Positions 24,337-35,188 of a DNA stretch of 64,000 nucleotides are shown here, piece after piece. A program made the position numbers and the translations under genes. Source of the DNA: Dipteronia dyeriana (taxonomy: Eukaryota > Streptophyta > Magnoliopsida > Sapindales > Sapindaceae); contig CM065297.1 in the NCBI GenBank assembly GCA_032871835.1, positions 90,293,052-90,357,051 on the forward strand. Direction: 5' to 3'. The notes under the pieces are model-generated. The model made no database searches, had not been told where the DNA came from, and worked only from the letters and a program-made list of their open reading frames with translations. Position 1 is the stretch's first letter, and the number at the start of each line of letters is the position of its first letter.

Positions 24337-26461
24337 AATACCTTTAAAAGAAAGAACCTTAACCCTAGATTAATTGATGTATATTGAAAGTGTCGTACCT
24401 TTTTTTCGTGACGATTGAACTAGAGTCGAATTGAATTCACAAGATCTTCCAATCCAATCACGAACGTGAATCACCTAGGAGTGTGGGCTCCCTTTCTTTA
24501 AATTGTATACCTGAGGATGAAAACAAACAAAATCTTATTCTTTGTTAGTAACAATAATCCTCTAAGAGAAAAACCAAGAACGTCCAGTCACTTGTGAATT
24601 ATCAATCAATTTGATTGAAATTCGCGTGAACCTTGGTTCGATATTGTACACAAAATCCTTTTGATGCAAATGATACTAGTGTACTATCGAAAACAAAAAC
24701 GTTCACTCTTTTCTCTATGCTTGGCCGAATTATTCACACAATGAGTTGGACGAAGTTTTTTTTATAACAATAAAAATAAATAAAAAACAACTTCTCACAC
24801 TAAAAACTAAGGCTTGGTTCAAATTTACAACCTATATTTATAGGTTCACAAATCCTCTCCTAAAGAGGATTTACTTGGTATGCAAGAATCTTATTCTTAG
24901 GTGGATTTACTTAGTGACCAAGAATCCTTTTCCAAAAAGAATTCTTTCCTACACCAAGACTCCTAATCCAACTCATTAGTGTATTTGTGATCATATTAAA
25001 GATTTCCTAATTTGACTAGATAAATAATTCCTTTTATTTATCTACTTATCAAATATAGTCTTTAATATTAATTATACTAGCAACAATAGTATAATATTAG
25101 AAGAACTTCTCCTATTAGGAAAAAGATTTTGACTTTTAATTAAATAATTAATTAATCAACAAATTAATTAATTTCTATTTAATTAAATAATAATAAAATA
25201 ATATATTAGGCTTTTATATATTAGCCTTGCTACCCATGACATTATATAGACATATATATTATTTTTCTTATTTTATTAAATCCATTGGACCTTAATAAAA
25301 AGTCCATATGTGAACTAGACTCATTATTACAAAAAGAAACAAGTCCACATGCCTTAATACAATTCTAGATGGACCCCTAAATTGGTCCGATAGAATATAT
25401 CAAGTGATCCATGCCAGTTCGTATGGATTGGGGATCTTGGCGGGCTATCTAAATTTAAGCTTCAATAGACATAACCTAATCATAATCAACAAATGATTCA
25501 CTTAGGTCCAATCTATTAATTTTAGTTCATTCCACTAAAGAACTAAAATTGAACTCTTAAATAAAGATAGAATAGACTAATATTTCTCATCCATACCCTA
25601 GACAATCTTAATGGAGAAAGTGTATCATCGTGAAGAATACCAGTAATCGCCAAGAGCTCATAGACCGCCTATAGCTCTCCAAGTTACCATATATACTCAT
25701 ATGACCACATTTTGAACTTGGATATATTGACTTGCCCAGAAGCCATGTTTTAATAGACACTTTTGAAAACTTAACGTTAAGATTTAATATCCAATACCTC
25801 AAAACATCCATATGATGATATTCTACTCTCATTTAATAAATGGAGCCACAATGTCCATATCTATAAATGAAGTCCTCTATCGATTAATAAATGAATACCA
25901 TCAAACTATCGAGAATAGACTATGCTATATAATCATACTCATTGATAGCTCAAATGATAACACTTGCAACCATAAGTCCATCATTTATCTCAGGATTGAG
26001 ATAGAATCTCTGTTTGTCTTCAAGTGAAATTTTTTATCCATTGACGGTTCTAGATAAAGTATTTCACAGTGATCCAATTCAATGCACCCAGTGCACTAGA
26101 TTCTTTTGCCCAAAGACACCACACTTTGATGATTTTAGACTCATCATAACACATTTGATCCCACTCAAATGCTAGCAAAAGAATCTACAACTTTGACAAG
26201 ATAAATGCGCCCAACCTTTATCTTAAGTTGTGAATATTATTCAAGACTAACTAAAGAATTGTGTCTACCTCATACATATCTAGATGTATGAACAATTCCT
26301 CTATTCTCATAGTCTTTTGATCTTATGATTATTTACTTTTGAAAATTATAATAATTAAACTATAAATGCTATAAGATTTGTTAAACTAGAAATCATTTTA
26401 TTAATATGATAAGACTGTCAAATACATTATTATACTCTTCCTATCGAGCATAATCCCAACA
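24259..26461 (-). mobile_element. Solo LTR C (2,203 bp) inside the MULE-2 transposase gene
   Basis: On - it starts TGTTGGGATTATGCTCGATA and ends with CTTACA (the + strand begins TGTAAGAAAAACCG), a TG...CA LTR. It is flanked by ATAAG / ATAGG. Removing it and one flank copy joins codons AAG (24256-24258) and GTC (26467-26469) without a frame change, which proves insertion into the transposase gene. There is no gag, pol, primer site or second LTR. Its size and TGTTGGG-ATTATGC start resemble LTRs A and B, so it is probably copia-like. It contains an (AT)n tract at 24299-24333. Confidence 0.88.
24299..24333. repeat. (AT)n microsatellite in LTR C
   Basis: A pure TA dinucleotide run at the same relative place as the AT tract of LTR B, near the U5 end of the LTR. 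Confidence 0.9.
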
Positions 26462-26466
26462 ATAGG
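26462..26466. repeat. Target-site duplication, right copy (ATAGG)
   Basis: Pairs with ATAAG at 24254-24258. The transposase frame continues directly from it (GTC ATG ACA ACA). Confidence 0.8.
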
Positions 26467-27100
26467 GTCATGACAACAAATGTTGTTGAATGTATAAACT
26501 CATGCCTCAAATTCGCACGGCACCTGCCCATGCTGACACTGGCAGAGTTCATTAGGAATATGCTACAGAGGTGGTTTCATGATCGCCATCATACTGCACA
26601 GTCCATGCATCATCAGTTGACCGACGAATCACATATTGTGATCCTCAAACATGTTGACAATTATGGTTATATGACTATCAATCCAGTTGACAGGAACATA
26701 TTCTATGTCAAACGGTCCGGCAAGCAATGGACTGTTGACTTAGCCCGGAAGACTTGCACGTGCAACAAATTTCAAATGGACATGTTTCCATGTTCGCACA
26801 CGCTTGCAACAACAAGATATATTACTTTTATTTCCCATCTATCTGGTTGTTGCAAATGAGTTTGACACATAATTTTTAATGTTCTTATAGGGACCGAAAC
26901 TTGAATTTCACTACTTTTTGTGTGGACTACTACAAGAGACAAACATTAATTAATGCGTACTCGATTCCTATTATGCCTATTGAGCCTCATATGTTTAGGT
27001 TTTCTTGTTATAACTGGTATATATGCAATGCGATAATTTTAAATAATTATGTCAATGAACTAAATGAATAATTTTATTAAAAAAATGTTATGTACATTAA

Positions 27101-30100
27101 CTATGTCCGGAATTGTGGCTCAAAATTACAAAAGACCTTAACAACCATCTTTTCCCGGATTGTGGGAATATCATCCTCAGTCCAATCGTACTGGACCTGG
27201 TCTGCCAGAATGTACTCGAGCAATCATAACGTATGTGCTCCACAATTATCGCTACAATGCATGACATCAAAAATCGTTAGAATGTTACTTAATTATACAT
27301 GAAGTGAATTTCATGTTCGATAATTCATACCTTTTCTCCTATTGCGGCATAGATGATCTAGCCACTAGGCTCACCCCGAAGGGCCTATTCAGCCTCTGGA
27401 ACTTCTACTCATCGGGTTTCCTGTCCTCGTGGAACTCAAACTGATGCAACATAGAGGGGAGAAACCATCTCAGTGGCATATCTGGCGTTTCCTTATGCTG
27501 ACGGGGACTTCCTGTCTGAAGGGGTCTAGGATGTGTATGATCCCGCTAATAAAGTCCACGATGGCCAAAAGCCAATGTTGTCGGTCGATGTTGCATGGAA
27601 TAAGAACCTGTACAACACATATATATGATCAAATCTTTCCTGAACACCGCATTCACAATGGAACATAGCTAAGCCTAAATTGTAAAACACTTACCATGTC
27701 AACCTCGTGCCATGGCCGGGTTCCTAGCAAAGCCAAACCTGGTACTGTGAAAAGGTCATCAGCGGACCACCTGTACTGCAACATTTTCCACCCCAGCGTC
27801 TGTACTTCTACGTCAGGACCACGAGGCATGATTTTGTCCCACTGATATTCCAACAATGACTGTTCAAATAAAAATTAAACCGGAGTTAGGATCACAGAAA
27901 ACAACAAACATAAAATCGAAACTAACATTTCAAAAAACTTACAAAAACCTGAGTGCTTAGAACGTTCATCCTCTGATTGTACACAGTGGGGTATGGTCTC
28001 TGACGCTTCCGAAAGATGTTCAGGTACGCGTCCATATGCTGGCAAAGATTTTTGTAAAACATGATTAGAATAATTTATTGTAAAGATCGTCGGTAGAGTT
28101 TAAGTTAGGTACGTACTGTGTCAAACAACTCCATGTAGTTCTCTTGGAAGCGCTGGAACCAAGTCAACGCTACTGGCTCCATAAGATCCACATTGTGTCT
28201 GTAATTTTTTTTTACAAAAAACATCAAAACAAGTAAACCAATAGAAGTAATAATTTCAATAAACTAAATAGTCTGATACTTACAATTCCCCCATGGTGTT
28301 CCTCTTGTATGCATTGTAGGCCTCCAGCTTGCCACCGTCTACTAAAGCATTTGGCATGAATGCATGTTTTGTAGCTGCCGGCGCTGTCCTTGGCCTTTTC
28401 GGCCAACATGGATCAGTGTATGAGCCCATCAACTGTCACCCCCTCTTGCGGGTCTGAGGAATACAAGGGGTGCGAAAGGATGGGTCTGTGGGGTCACTGG
28501 GGGTCACTGGGGGTCCGTCAGGATGATCTCGTTGTGTTCCTAGGGGGGCTTTGTCAAGATGATCTCGATTTTTCCCTGGGGGCTCTATCCCGATTGGCCG
28601 GAGATGTCTGTGGGCAGAGGGGTGCCATGCGATCGAACTGTTGAGATAACTCTGGTGGAGGAAACACTGTGACGATGGGATCGCTCAGACAGAGTCTCTT
28701 GCACCTCCATTAGTAGGGGAAATCCATGAAGAGCCACAGTTACCGTGTCCTGCTCAACACCTGTAACTCCAGTTCTGGTAACCTCGGCCACAGGTATGGT
28801 ACCCTACATCTGATGACGGTGCTAAGCTCTATATTCTCTATATGAGTACGATGCCCGTCTCTTCCTATGGGGCTGGAATATCGATCCTGAGATGGTGAAC
28901 CATCCCTATATGATTGTGATGTCGACCCCAACCTCTCCCAGAGATATTCCATCAACTCTTGATGCTGCCTCTATCGTTCCGCTTCACTGTTAAGCAAACC
29001 ATCCCGTAAAGCAGTGACGAAAGCCTCTAAATCTTGGATTCTACGCTCTAGACGGTCCTGAATCAAAATGATATTTGTTAGTCATTTAACATTTACATGG
29101 GTTTAAACGTTAATTCATGCAGAGTAACAATTTGTAAGTACCTCGCACTCTCCTCCAACGTCTTCTCCAGAGTTATGTCCAGCAGGCATCCTAAATCGAA
29201 CCCGTCTCTGCCTCGGCTGTCTCCCAACAGCTAACTCCAGATCTGAACCCTCTGCATGCATCTGTGGGCTCTCATCACTGAACTCTGCCTCCGAACCCTC
29301 CGTATCACTACGTACGGCACTAGTACACCGAACAGAATCGCTATCCGGTATGGCCACCGCTAATTCCGTATAATATGGTTCATCCCTCTCAGTTGTTGTG
29401 GACACCAGCTTCGTCATCACAAACATTTGAAACCGTTGTTAGACCCTTGAAAATTGTAATAATAAATTTTAACATTAACAAATAAGAAACCTACCCGCTA
29501 ACTCGATTGTATCTTTAATACCCACTTCAGAATACGGAGAAACAAATCGGTAACCATCTGAGTCCCGAACTAGGGCCCAAGTGCGGGGATCACCTCAAAA
29601 ACAAAAACCTAAAAAAAAATACGATAAAAATCCATATAGACAATTACAAACGTAAATGTTGTAATTCACAAAACTCTTACCAGAAGGGCGTAAGATAGTC
29701 CATAAATGTTGTAGGTCACTTGCATGTGTTTGGCAACTCCCTTTGCTTGTTGACGTCTCTGGAATCGCTCATGTCGCCCATCAAGCGCATGCTTGAATGA
29801 ATATATGGAATGAATATACACGCGTGCACCCCACGGGAACGCATCAAAAGTATCGAGATCATCCACCGGTCGTATCTACCAAACTGGAATTTTTACTCTC
29901 GTCCAACCCCATAAGTATCCAGTTTAGCATATATATGAGGCATAGTTTCACACTATCATATGTCTGATGAAACTCACCGAGCCTTAGAACATCTCTCAAC
30001 TCCACAGACAAAATCTTATCCTTACCACCAAAGTATCGGTGATGTAGGCCATTGTCCACGCTAACATAGTGGCTCATATCCAGTACTACTCCGAACCGCA

Positions 30101-30441
30101 ATCTAGTCATCAAACGGAATTTTACCTTTGAGAACCTTACCTCATGAGTGCCTAACATAAACTGCATCTCATCTGGCGACCCACCCATTGTGATGCACCT
30201 CCCATAGAAGTAGCTAGTGGATAACACCAACCAAAAACTTCACCGGTCGGTGCATGGTCAAGAAATGCCGAAAACATGACGCCATGAACCGACGACGGTC
30301 TTCAACAGCCAATTCTACAGGGACCCGGTTAAGTGCATCATCTATATGGCCAAGGGCATCAAAATGGTTGTGGCAGGTGACTTTGCCCTCGTACCACTCT
30401 TCCTCTAGAGTTTCAAGCGACTCTCTTAATCGATTCGACAT
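27101..30441 (-). pseudogene. DUF1985 / Ulp1-like (peptidase C48) gene of MULE-2
   Basis: The start ATG (30441) follows an acceptor (AAATTTCAG). The N-terminus SNRLRESLETLEEEWYEGKV runs into DUF1985-type sequence: FMASCFRHFLTMH, PDEMQFMLGTHEVRFSKVKF, LMTRLRFGVV and LYMLNWILMGLDE. A Ser/Glu-rich linker lies at 29115-29426. A protease domain is at 27101-27860: WHEVDMV, an intron with GTAAGT donor, then DRQHWLLAIVDF (catalytic His), IIHILDPFRQEV (Asp) and NCGAHT (Cys), with TAG at 27103-27101. The catalytic triad is still readable, unlike MULE-1, but stops and frame breaks interrupt the gene. Ulp1-family enzymes remove SUMO-like modifiers. Why MULEs carry them is not established. Confidence 0.8.
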
Positions 30442-30489
30442 CTGAAATTTAACGACAACATAATTAAGTATACTGTCAAATCCTCAGAA

Positions 30490-30912
30490 ATAACAAGCTC
30501 GAAGCTTATAAAAAGTAACCTCGGGTCACTTATTAAAAACTCGTAGGTTTAAAAAAAATAGGCTCGGACCTTTAATCTGAAAAGCTCGAACCGTTGTTAC
30601 AAAAGCTCGAACAGTCAAATAAAAGCTCAGAGCTTATATATAAAAGCTCGTAACTTATATATAAATGCTCGGATCGTTAATAAAAAACTCGGATCTTTTA
30701 TAGAAAAGCTAGGACCTTTTATAAAAGCTCAGAGCTTTCATATAAAAGCTCGGAGATTTTATGGAAAAACTCAAAGATTTTATAAAAGCTCGGAGCTTAT
30801 ATAAAAGCTTGAATGAACTCAAAAATGCTCGAATGAACTCAAACAAATTTCAAAAATAAAAGCTCAGAAACAATGAATAAATGCTCGGGTTCATCAACAA
30901 AAAGCTCGGACA
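30490..30912. repeat. Minisatellite AAAAGCTCGGA (MULE-2 right)
   Basis: About 15 units of 22-35 bp with AAAAGCTCGGA or AAAAGCTCAGAGC. The array lies between the acceptor at 30442 and a donor-like GAGGTTAGTT at about 31064 on -, so it fills the apparent leader intron of the Ulp1-like gene. Relative to transcription the unit reads CGAGCTTTT, the same sense as in the transposase leader of this element. Confidence 0.88.
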
Positions 30913-31061
30913 CCCAGAATATCATCTTCCTCAACAACTTTCAACAAATGTAAAACCCTAACCTAACCTTACATCATTCTCAAATCCACAAATAAAATCT
31001 AATCTAACATTTCATTCACTTAATCAATAACCAAACGATAGAAAATCTAGGTCAACTAACC

Positions 31062-31205
31062 TCTATCGATTCAAATATTCTATTCAACTCTCCAAGTTCT
31101 AGTTCCGTCGTAGTAGAATGCGAAGTCGTCGATTTAACTCCGGACGGTTTCAAGCACTTTCACTTTTTCTCACTTTTTCTCTCTCTATTCAAAACGACAA
31201 AGTCA
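31062..31205 (-). other. Putative noncoding first exon and promoter of the MULE-2 Ulp1-like gene
   Basis: This is the counterpart of 13675-13830: a CTCTCTCT/TTTTTCTCACTTTTTC block on + (GA-rich on the transcribed strand) and a donor GAGGTTAGTT. Conservation between two otherwise diverged elements supports a functional leader exon. Confidence 0.45.
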
Positions 31206-31393
31206 ATTTCGGGGTATTTTGGTCTCCACACGTTAATTGGTACCTTTTAAACATGATTTATTAATGTAGTGATATTTGCACAAAAGCCCCCTAAAAAGGT
31301 GCCATTAAATTTTTGAACCCTTATTTTATTTGGCTTGACACATTAGCATAGAGCCCAAAATTTATAGATTCAATTCGCCACGGCATCAGACCA

Positions 31394-32708
31394 TGTCAGC
31401 TCGACAAGCCACGTGTGGCAGCAGTGAGCTGGAAAGTAACGAACAAGTCGATCGTTAAAGAAATTCCCAAACAACAAATTAACAAGAGCTCCACACCTAC
31501 AAAGAAAATAGGAAATATCTTCAATATCATTACAAAATTGGATTCTGGCATATCTTCAGCAAAATATGGCCTTATATTTGGCAAGGCAATTACCAACAAT
31601 CCAGCAAATGACAAATCAAGTAATAAATATGAAGATTCAGAAGACAACTCCCATAAGGAATGAAGATCTTTGCATCATAAATGCATGAAGACGCGATTCA
31701 CCAAGAATCTCGCCTTGATATGATCCTTTAAGGATTTCGTCTAGTCACATTCTTTGTTTACACGCCAAAAACTAGAGCATCATTCTAATCCTTACATAAG
31801 CACATGTATCAAGCGAAGAAATAAGAGGTACCGCAAGCACAACATCACATATTGTAACTGTTATTGGTAAAATCTGAATGAGTGACAAGTCAGGATAATT
31901 GCCCAAATATACGGGAATCAGAGATGCCAAATCACCAAAAGTCAATTAGGCTGAACCAACCCAAGTTGACCAAAGATGGCCTCATAACATCCATTCGGGG
32001 TTTCCTAAACGATCGGGTAGAGATAACCCAATTAAGGAGATTAGATTGACCAGGTAAAGATGAACCGATCGTGATTATCAAAATGGTTGGGACAAGACCT
32101 ACGATCAGGATCCAATCGTTGGTCAAGGGGAGTGAGATCTGGTCGGGTTTGGCAGATGGTCGGTTGAACGACACATGGACAATGTTGGATTTGCTACGAT
32201 CATGACTCGAATACGCAAAGAATGAGTCTTAATCAAATAAGATGTCTCAAATCACACTTTAATAAGAAAATAAATTTCCTTATAAATATCAATATCTAGA
32301 TTAGACAATCGATCTAATGTATTCAAGACATAAACGATGTGGAACAGAAAAGAAGGACAAAACAACTCCAATAAACCAGAGTCTCATTAAATCTCAATAA
32401 CTTTCCTTGTACATCAAGAATTAGGATTCTATACATATATATAGACCATAATAACATCCGTGAAAGAGGGAATGCAAAATATTATATGAGAGAGTAAGAG
32501 AGATCAAGCGTGTAACAAATCATTCATAATGAAGTCTTTTTTTAGTCGTCTTAGGCAACCGTGATTTTTTCCTTCTATAGGTTTTCCACGTAAAACTTTG
32601 TGTCTTGCATGCTTGATTTCTTTTTCTGCTTTGCAATTCAATTATCAATTTCCATTACCTTGTTAGACGTATGGTTGAATTCATATAATCCAAAAATCAC
32701 CGTCAACA
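31394..32708 (+). mobile_element. Probable solo LTR or LTR fragment (gypsy-like)
   Basis: The right end reads AAAAATCACCGTCAACA (32692-32708), like the AAATCGACGTCAACA end of the Tat LTRs in this window. A TATA-like TATACATATATATAGACC (about 32432) lies upstream of a leader containing TTTTCCACGTAAAACTT, a word also found in the Tat LTRs. The left start (TGTCAGCTCG at 31394) is chosen because those LTRs start TGTCAT or TGTCGT. No matching 5-bp flanks were found, so both ends are tentative. It has no coding region. Confidence 0.4.
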
Positions 32709-33661
32709 ATGCGTAAGTGTGAAAATGGTATTATGCACACTAAAATGACAATTAAAAACCCAAATGAATGAATTGTGTGTATAGCTAATCTCTTCAAGAG
32801 TACAACTCAAGTGATATACTTTTGAGACTCTTTAACTTGAAGCACTTGGGATACTTGGAATCTTTCCATACACCTCTTTAATTTGAATCACTTGGGATGA
32901 TAGGATTCTTTCCAAACATGATCACGAACTTTGATGACCACATGAAGATCCTAAACTACCTTTACAAAAGATTTCATTATGGTTTGTTACGTAAATAAAC
33001 CAATTATTAAATGGAGAACCTTACAACGTGGACACACAAACTTCCCTTGACTTTTGTAACATGCAGCACATAAATTTGTTGTCACTAGTTTCTACCATTA
33101 ACTCCTAAAGGTTGGGGGCAATAGAGTCTTTTTGACTAAAATTAAGAATATATAATTCTTTAAGTAATTTCTTCTCCATCTTGTAGCTCCATATCAGACA
33201 GGTCAGACAAGAGATGGAGCCGATGCTACATCCCGCCGACCAAATGGAGCCATCTGTTTCATCTCACGAAGTCACTAAAGATTATCCATCTATGATTGAG
33301 AAATGGAGAGCTCCATCTTCAGCGAACTCAACAGCGGCAGTGGCATAACTTGAATCACAGAGAACCGTGAGACCGTGAGACCCTGAGTCCGTGACGAATC
33401 TAATTTGAAAATTGAATTCTTCACAGGTGCGGTTTTGTCTGCTTCATCTAATCCACAGATGGAGTCAATGGCTCTAACGAGATGGAAGATGACTCATCTC
33501 TGAAGGAGACAGCTCTGTCGATGATTTCGTTATCTCCGTTCAAGCCATGGCATCTTCGTCACTCCATCACATCGGATTTTGTTGATTTTGACCAGTCTAT
33601 ATGTAGATTTTGATGGGGTTTGGTTTTGTTTATGGTATGAATTGGGTGTGCATTTTGATGG
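32709..33661. other. No recognisable gene
   Basis: The stretch has words such as AACTTGAAGCACTTGGGATA / AATTTGAATCACTTGGGATG (a degenerate 60-bp tandem at about 32820-32910) and several GATGGAGC-CATC words at 33210-33500. No long frame, splice pattern or transposon end is visible. It could be a decayed gene or element. Confidence 0.4.
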
Positions 33662-33669
33662 GCCTTGGT
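33662..33669. repeat. 8-bp target-site duplication, left copy (GCCTTGGT)
   Basis: Identical to 46392-46399. Eight bp is the length made by hAT transposases. Confidence 0.85.
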
Positions 33670-33763
33670 TAGGGGTGGGCGTTGATTGGATCTGTTTGTT
33701 TTTTCATAGAACCGATAAAGTCTGGTTTTCAAAAAAGTGAACCGATCCAATCAAATTGATATT

Positions 33764-34664
33764 TATTGACAATGATTTCTGGATATGCCAACAAGGCTTG
33801 GATTTCGGCTATCAATTCAAAGAGAGAGAGATTAGAGAAAGTAATCAAGACACAAGTTTTACGTGGTAAAACTTCGATGGCCGGAGAAACATCCACGGGT
33901 GGTTGAATGATCAACCAAGCCAAAATCCACTATGAATTTATAATGTTACAAGTTCTCGATCTCTCTTTCTTCTCTCTGTATTTTTCTATTGATTGTTGTT
34001 TATATCCTTTTTTGGCGAGATTATGGGTCTATTTATATATTTATAGAGCCATAATATGCCTTGTACAAGTAATAGATCTTTGTATTTAATTACAATTATG
34101 TACTTGCTTGAAGACGATTGTATTCTTTCCTATTTTGGAGTCTGTATTGAGAGTGAATGGGACTCTAGCAATGTAGTCCAATTAGGACTTATTTCCTTAT
34201 AGGATCAATCTTTTTGAAGAAATAAAGTTGCTGCCTGAATGGGAACCTTTTCTGTTTAATATTCTATTTTTTTTTGGGACTTCTTTTTTATATGGATATC
34301 TCTGTGTATCCTTATGACTTGATCCACATGAGCTACACACTGGGGCCTTTATTTGATTTTCATCATGTTTGTCCTGAGTAAGAGCAATACTTGCTGGTCC
34401 CGAGTAATTTCATTTGATCCCGAGTAATGCCATTTGATCCCGAGTAGAAGTGTTATTTAACCAGTCCCGAGTGCCGTTAGCTGATCCAGAGTAATATACA
34501 ATGTCGCTTGACCCTGAGCAGGTTTTGTTCAATATCTGCTTACTCGGGTTCTCTTATTCGGTGATGTCTTGTAGGATATTTTCTTAATGTCTATTCGGAT
34601 GTCCACTTGGCAATTTATCCTCTTTGTCAATGATGTGTAAGTATGATAAAATTCACGTATGACA
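33764..34664 (-). repeat. 3' LTR of Tat copy 1
   Basis: The + strand runs TATTGACAATGATTTCTGG to TTCACGTATGACA. On - it begins TGTCATACGTGAATTTTATC. Just outside its start (34665-34685) lies the polypurine tract, CCCCCTTAAAATATTTT on +. Repeated CCCGAGTAAT words occur at 34375-34560. Confidence 0.88.
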
Positions 34665-35188
34665 ATACCCCCTTAAAATATTTTTGCTGAACAAGGTTTC
34701 TTCGGGCAAAATTATTTTAATTAGTTCAATATCTTTTTCAATACCCGAGTAAATATCTTGTCATAATGATGTGTCTTAATGAAGACCCTGCGAATTCGAT
34801 TTGTTTCTTTACACGAGATCTTTAATGATAGTGACATTTTGGAGTTCTGAAGGCGAAAGCCAGTTCTCCTTCCGACACGTGTCCCTTGCCTATTCGTTTT
34901 TCTATGTCATTTATGAGAAATGACTCACGCGTTTCCCCGTGTGCCGCCTACGTCATTAATCCTTATCATTATTTTTTCCCGCCTTGAGATCTAGGGTTTT
35001 GTGTTTTTATTTCTTTAAATTCTTCATTGAACCATTTCTATTTCTTTAAATTCTTCATTGAAACAGTCGGTTCATTCTTAAAGATTTCTCAGCAGAAAAA
35101 ATTTCTTAAAACCCAGATTTCTTTACGCAGAAGGTCGTGACTTTCCATTGAAGATCTTGCATCAAAATTTAATCAAGGTTAGTTTTTA

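Larger units (their letters stand above)
22436..27005 (+). pseudogene. mudrA-type MULE transposase, split by a solo LTR
   Basis: Blocks in order: N-terminal domain (VSKSMTYQELMSLVQTVVNY, 22555-22947) and an acidic linker (22957-23187). Next is a MuDR DNA-binding-type domain (GQFFPTKKNLKRLVGHFAMR, then GTYFQVRSFVNKHTC, 23200-23655). The MULE catalytic domain follows (IIAVDGTHLKGRFGDIMFVV at 23787-24000), then WSRVHCLERRYK to 24258. After the LTR come VMTTNVVECINSCLKFAR, a SWIM zinc finger (CTC, then PCSH, 26470-26859) and FCVDYYKRQTLINAYSIPI (26905-26970). The first catalytic Asp is present (23799-23801), but the conserved ISDRH reads ISNRH (codon 23985-23987), so a catalytic Asp is lost. At least seven in-frame stops occur. 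The intact enzyme cuts and rejoins MULE ends in the nucleus. Confidence 0.85.
21181..31320. mobile_element. Ulp1-carrying Mutator-like element (MULE-2), about 10.1 kb
   Basis: The left end GGGGAAATTGTAAGGATTGT pairs with the reverse complement of the right end (GGGTTCAAAAATTTAATGGC, then ACCTTTTT on both). The flanks TAGTTTTAT (21172-21180) and TTATTTTAT (31321-31329) match in 7 of 9 bases. A mudrA-type transposase gene points right from the left end and a DUF1985/Ulp1 gene points left from the right end, so the genes converge near 27.05 kb. Each gene is preceded by an AGCTCG minisatellite. About 2.2 kb of the length is a later solo LTR. Both genes have several stops, so the element cannot move by itself now. 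Confidence 0.85.

Noticed and set aside
31396..31663. Open frames of 82-83 codons on both strands
   Set aside because: They overlap each other exactly on opposite strands inside a probable LTR. One has a hydrophobic segment but no family match that I can recognise.
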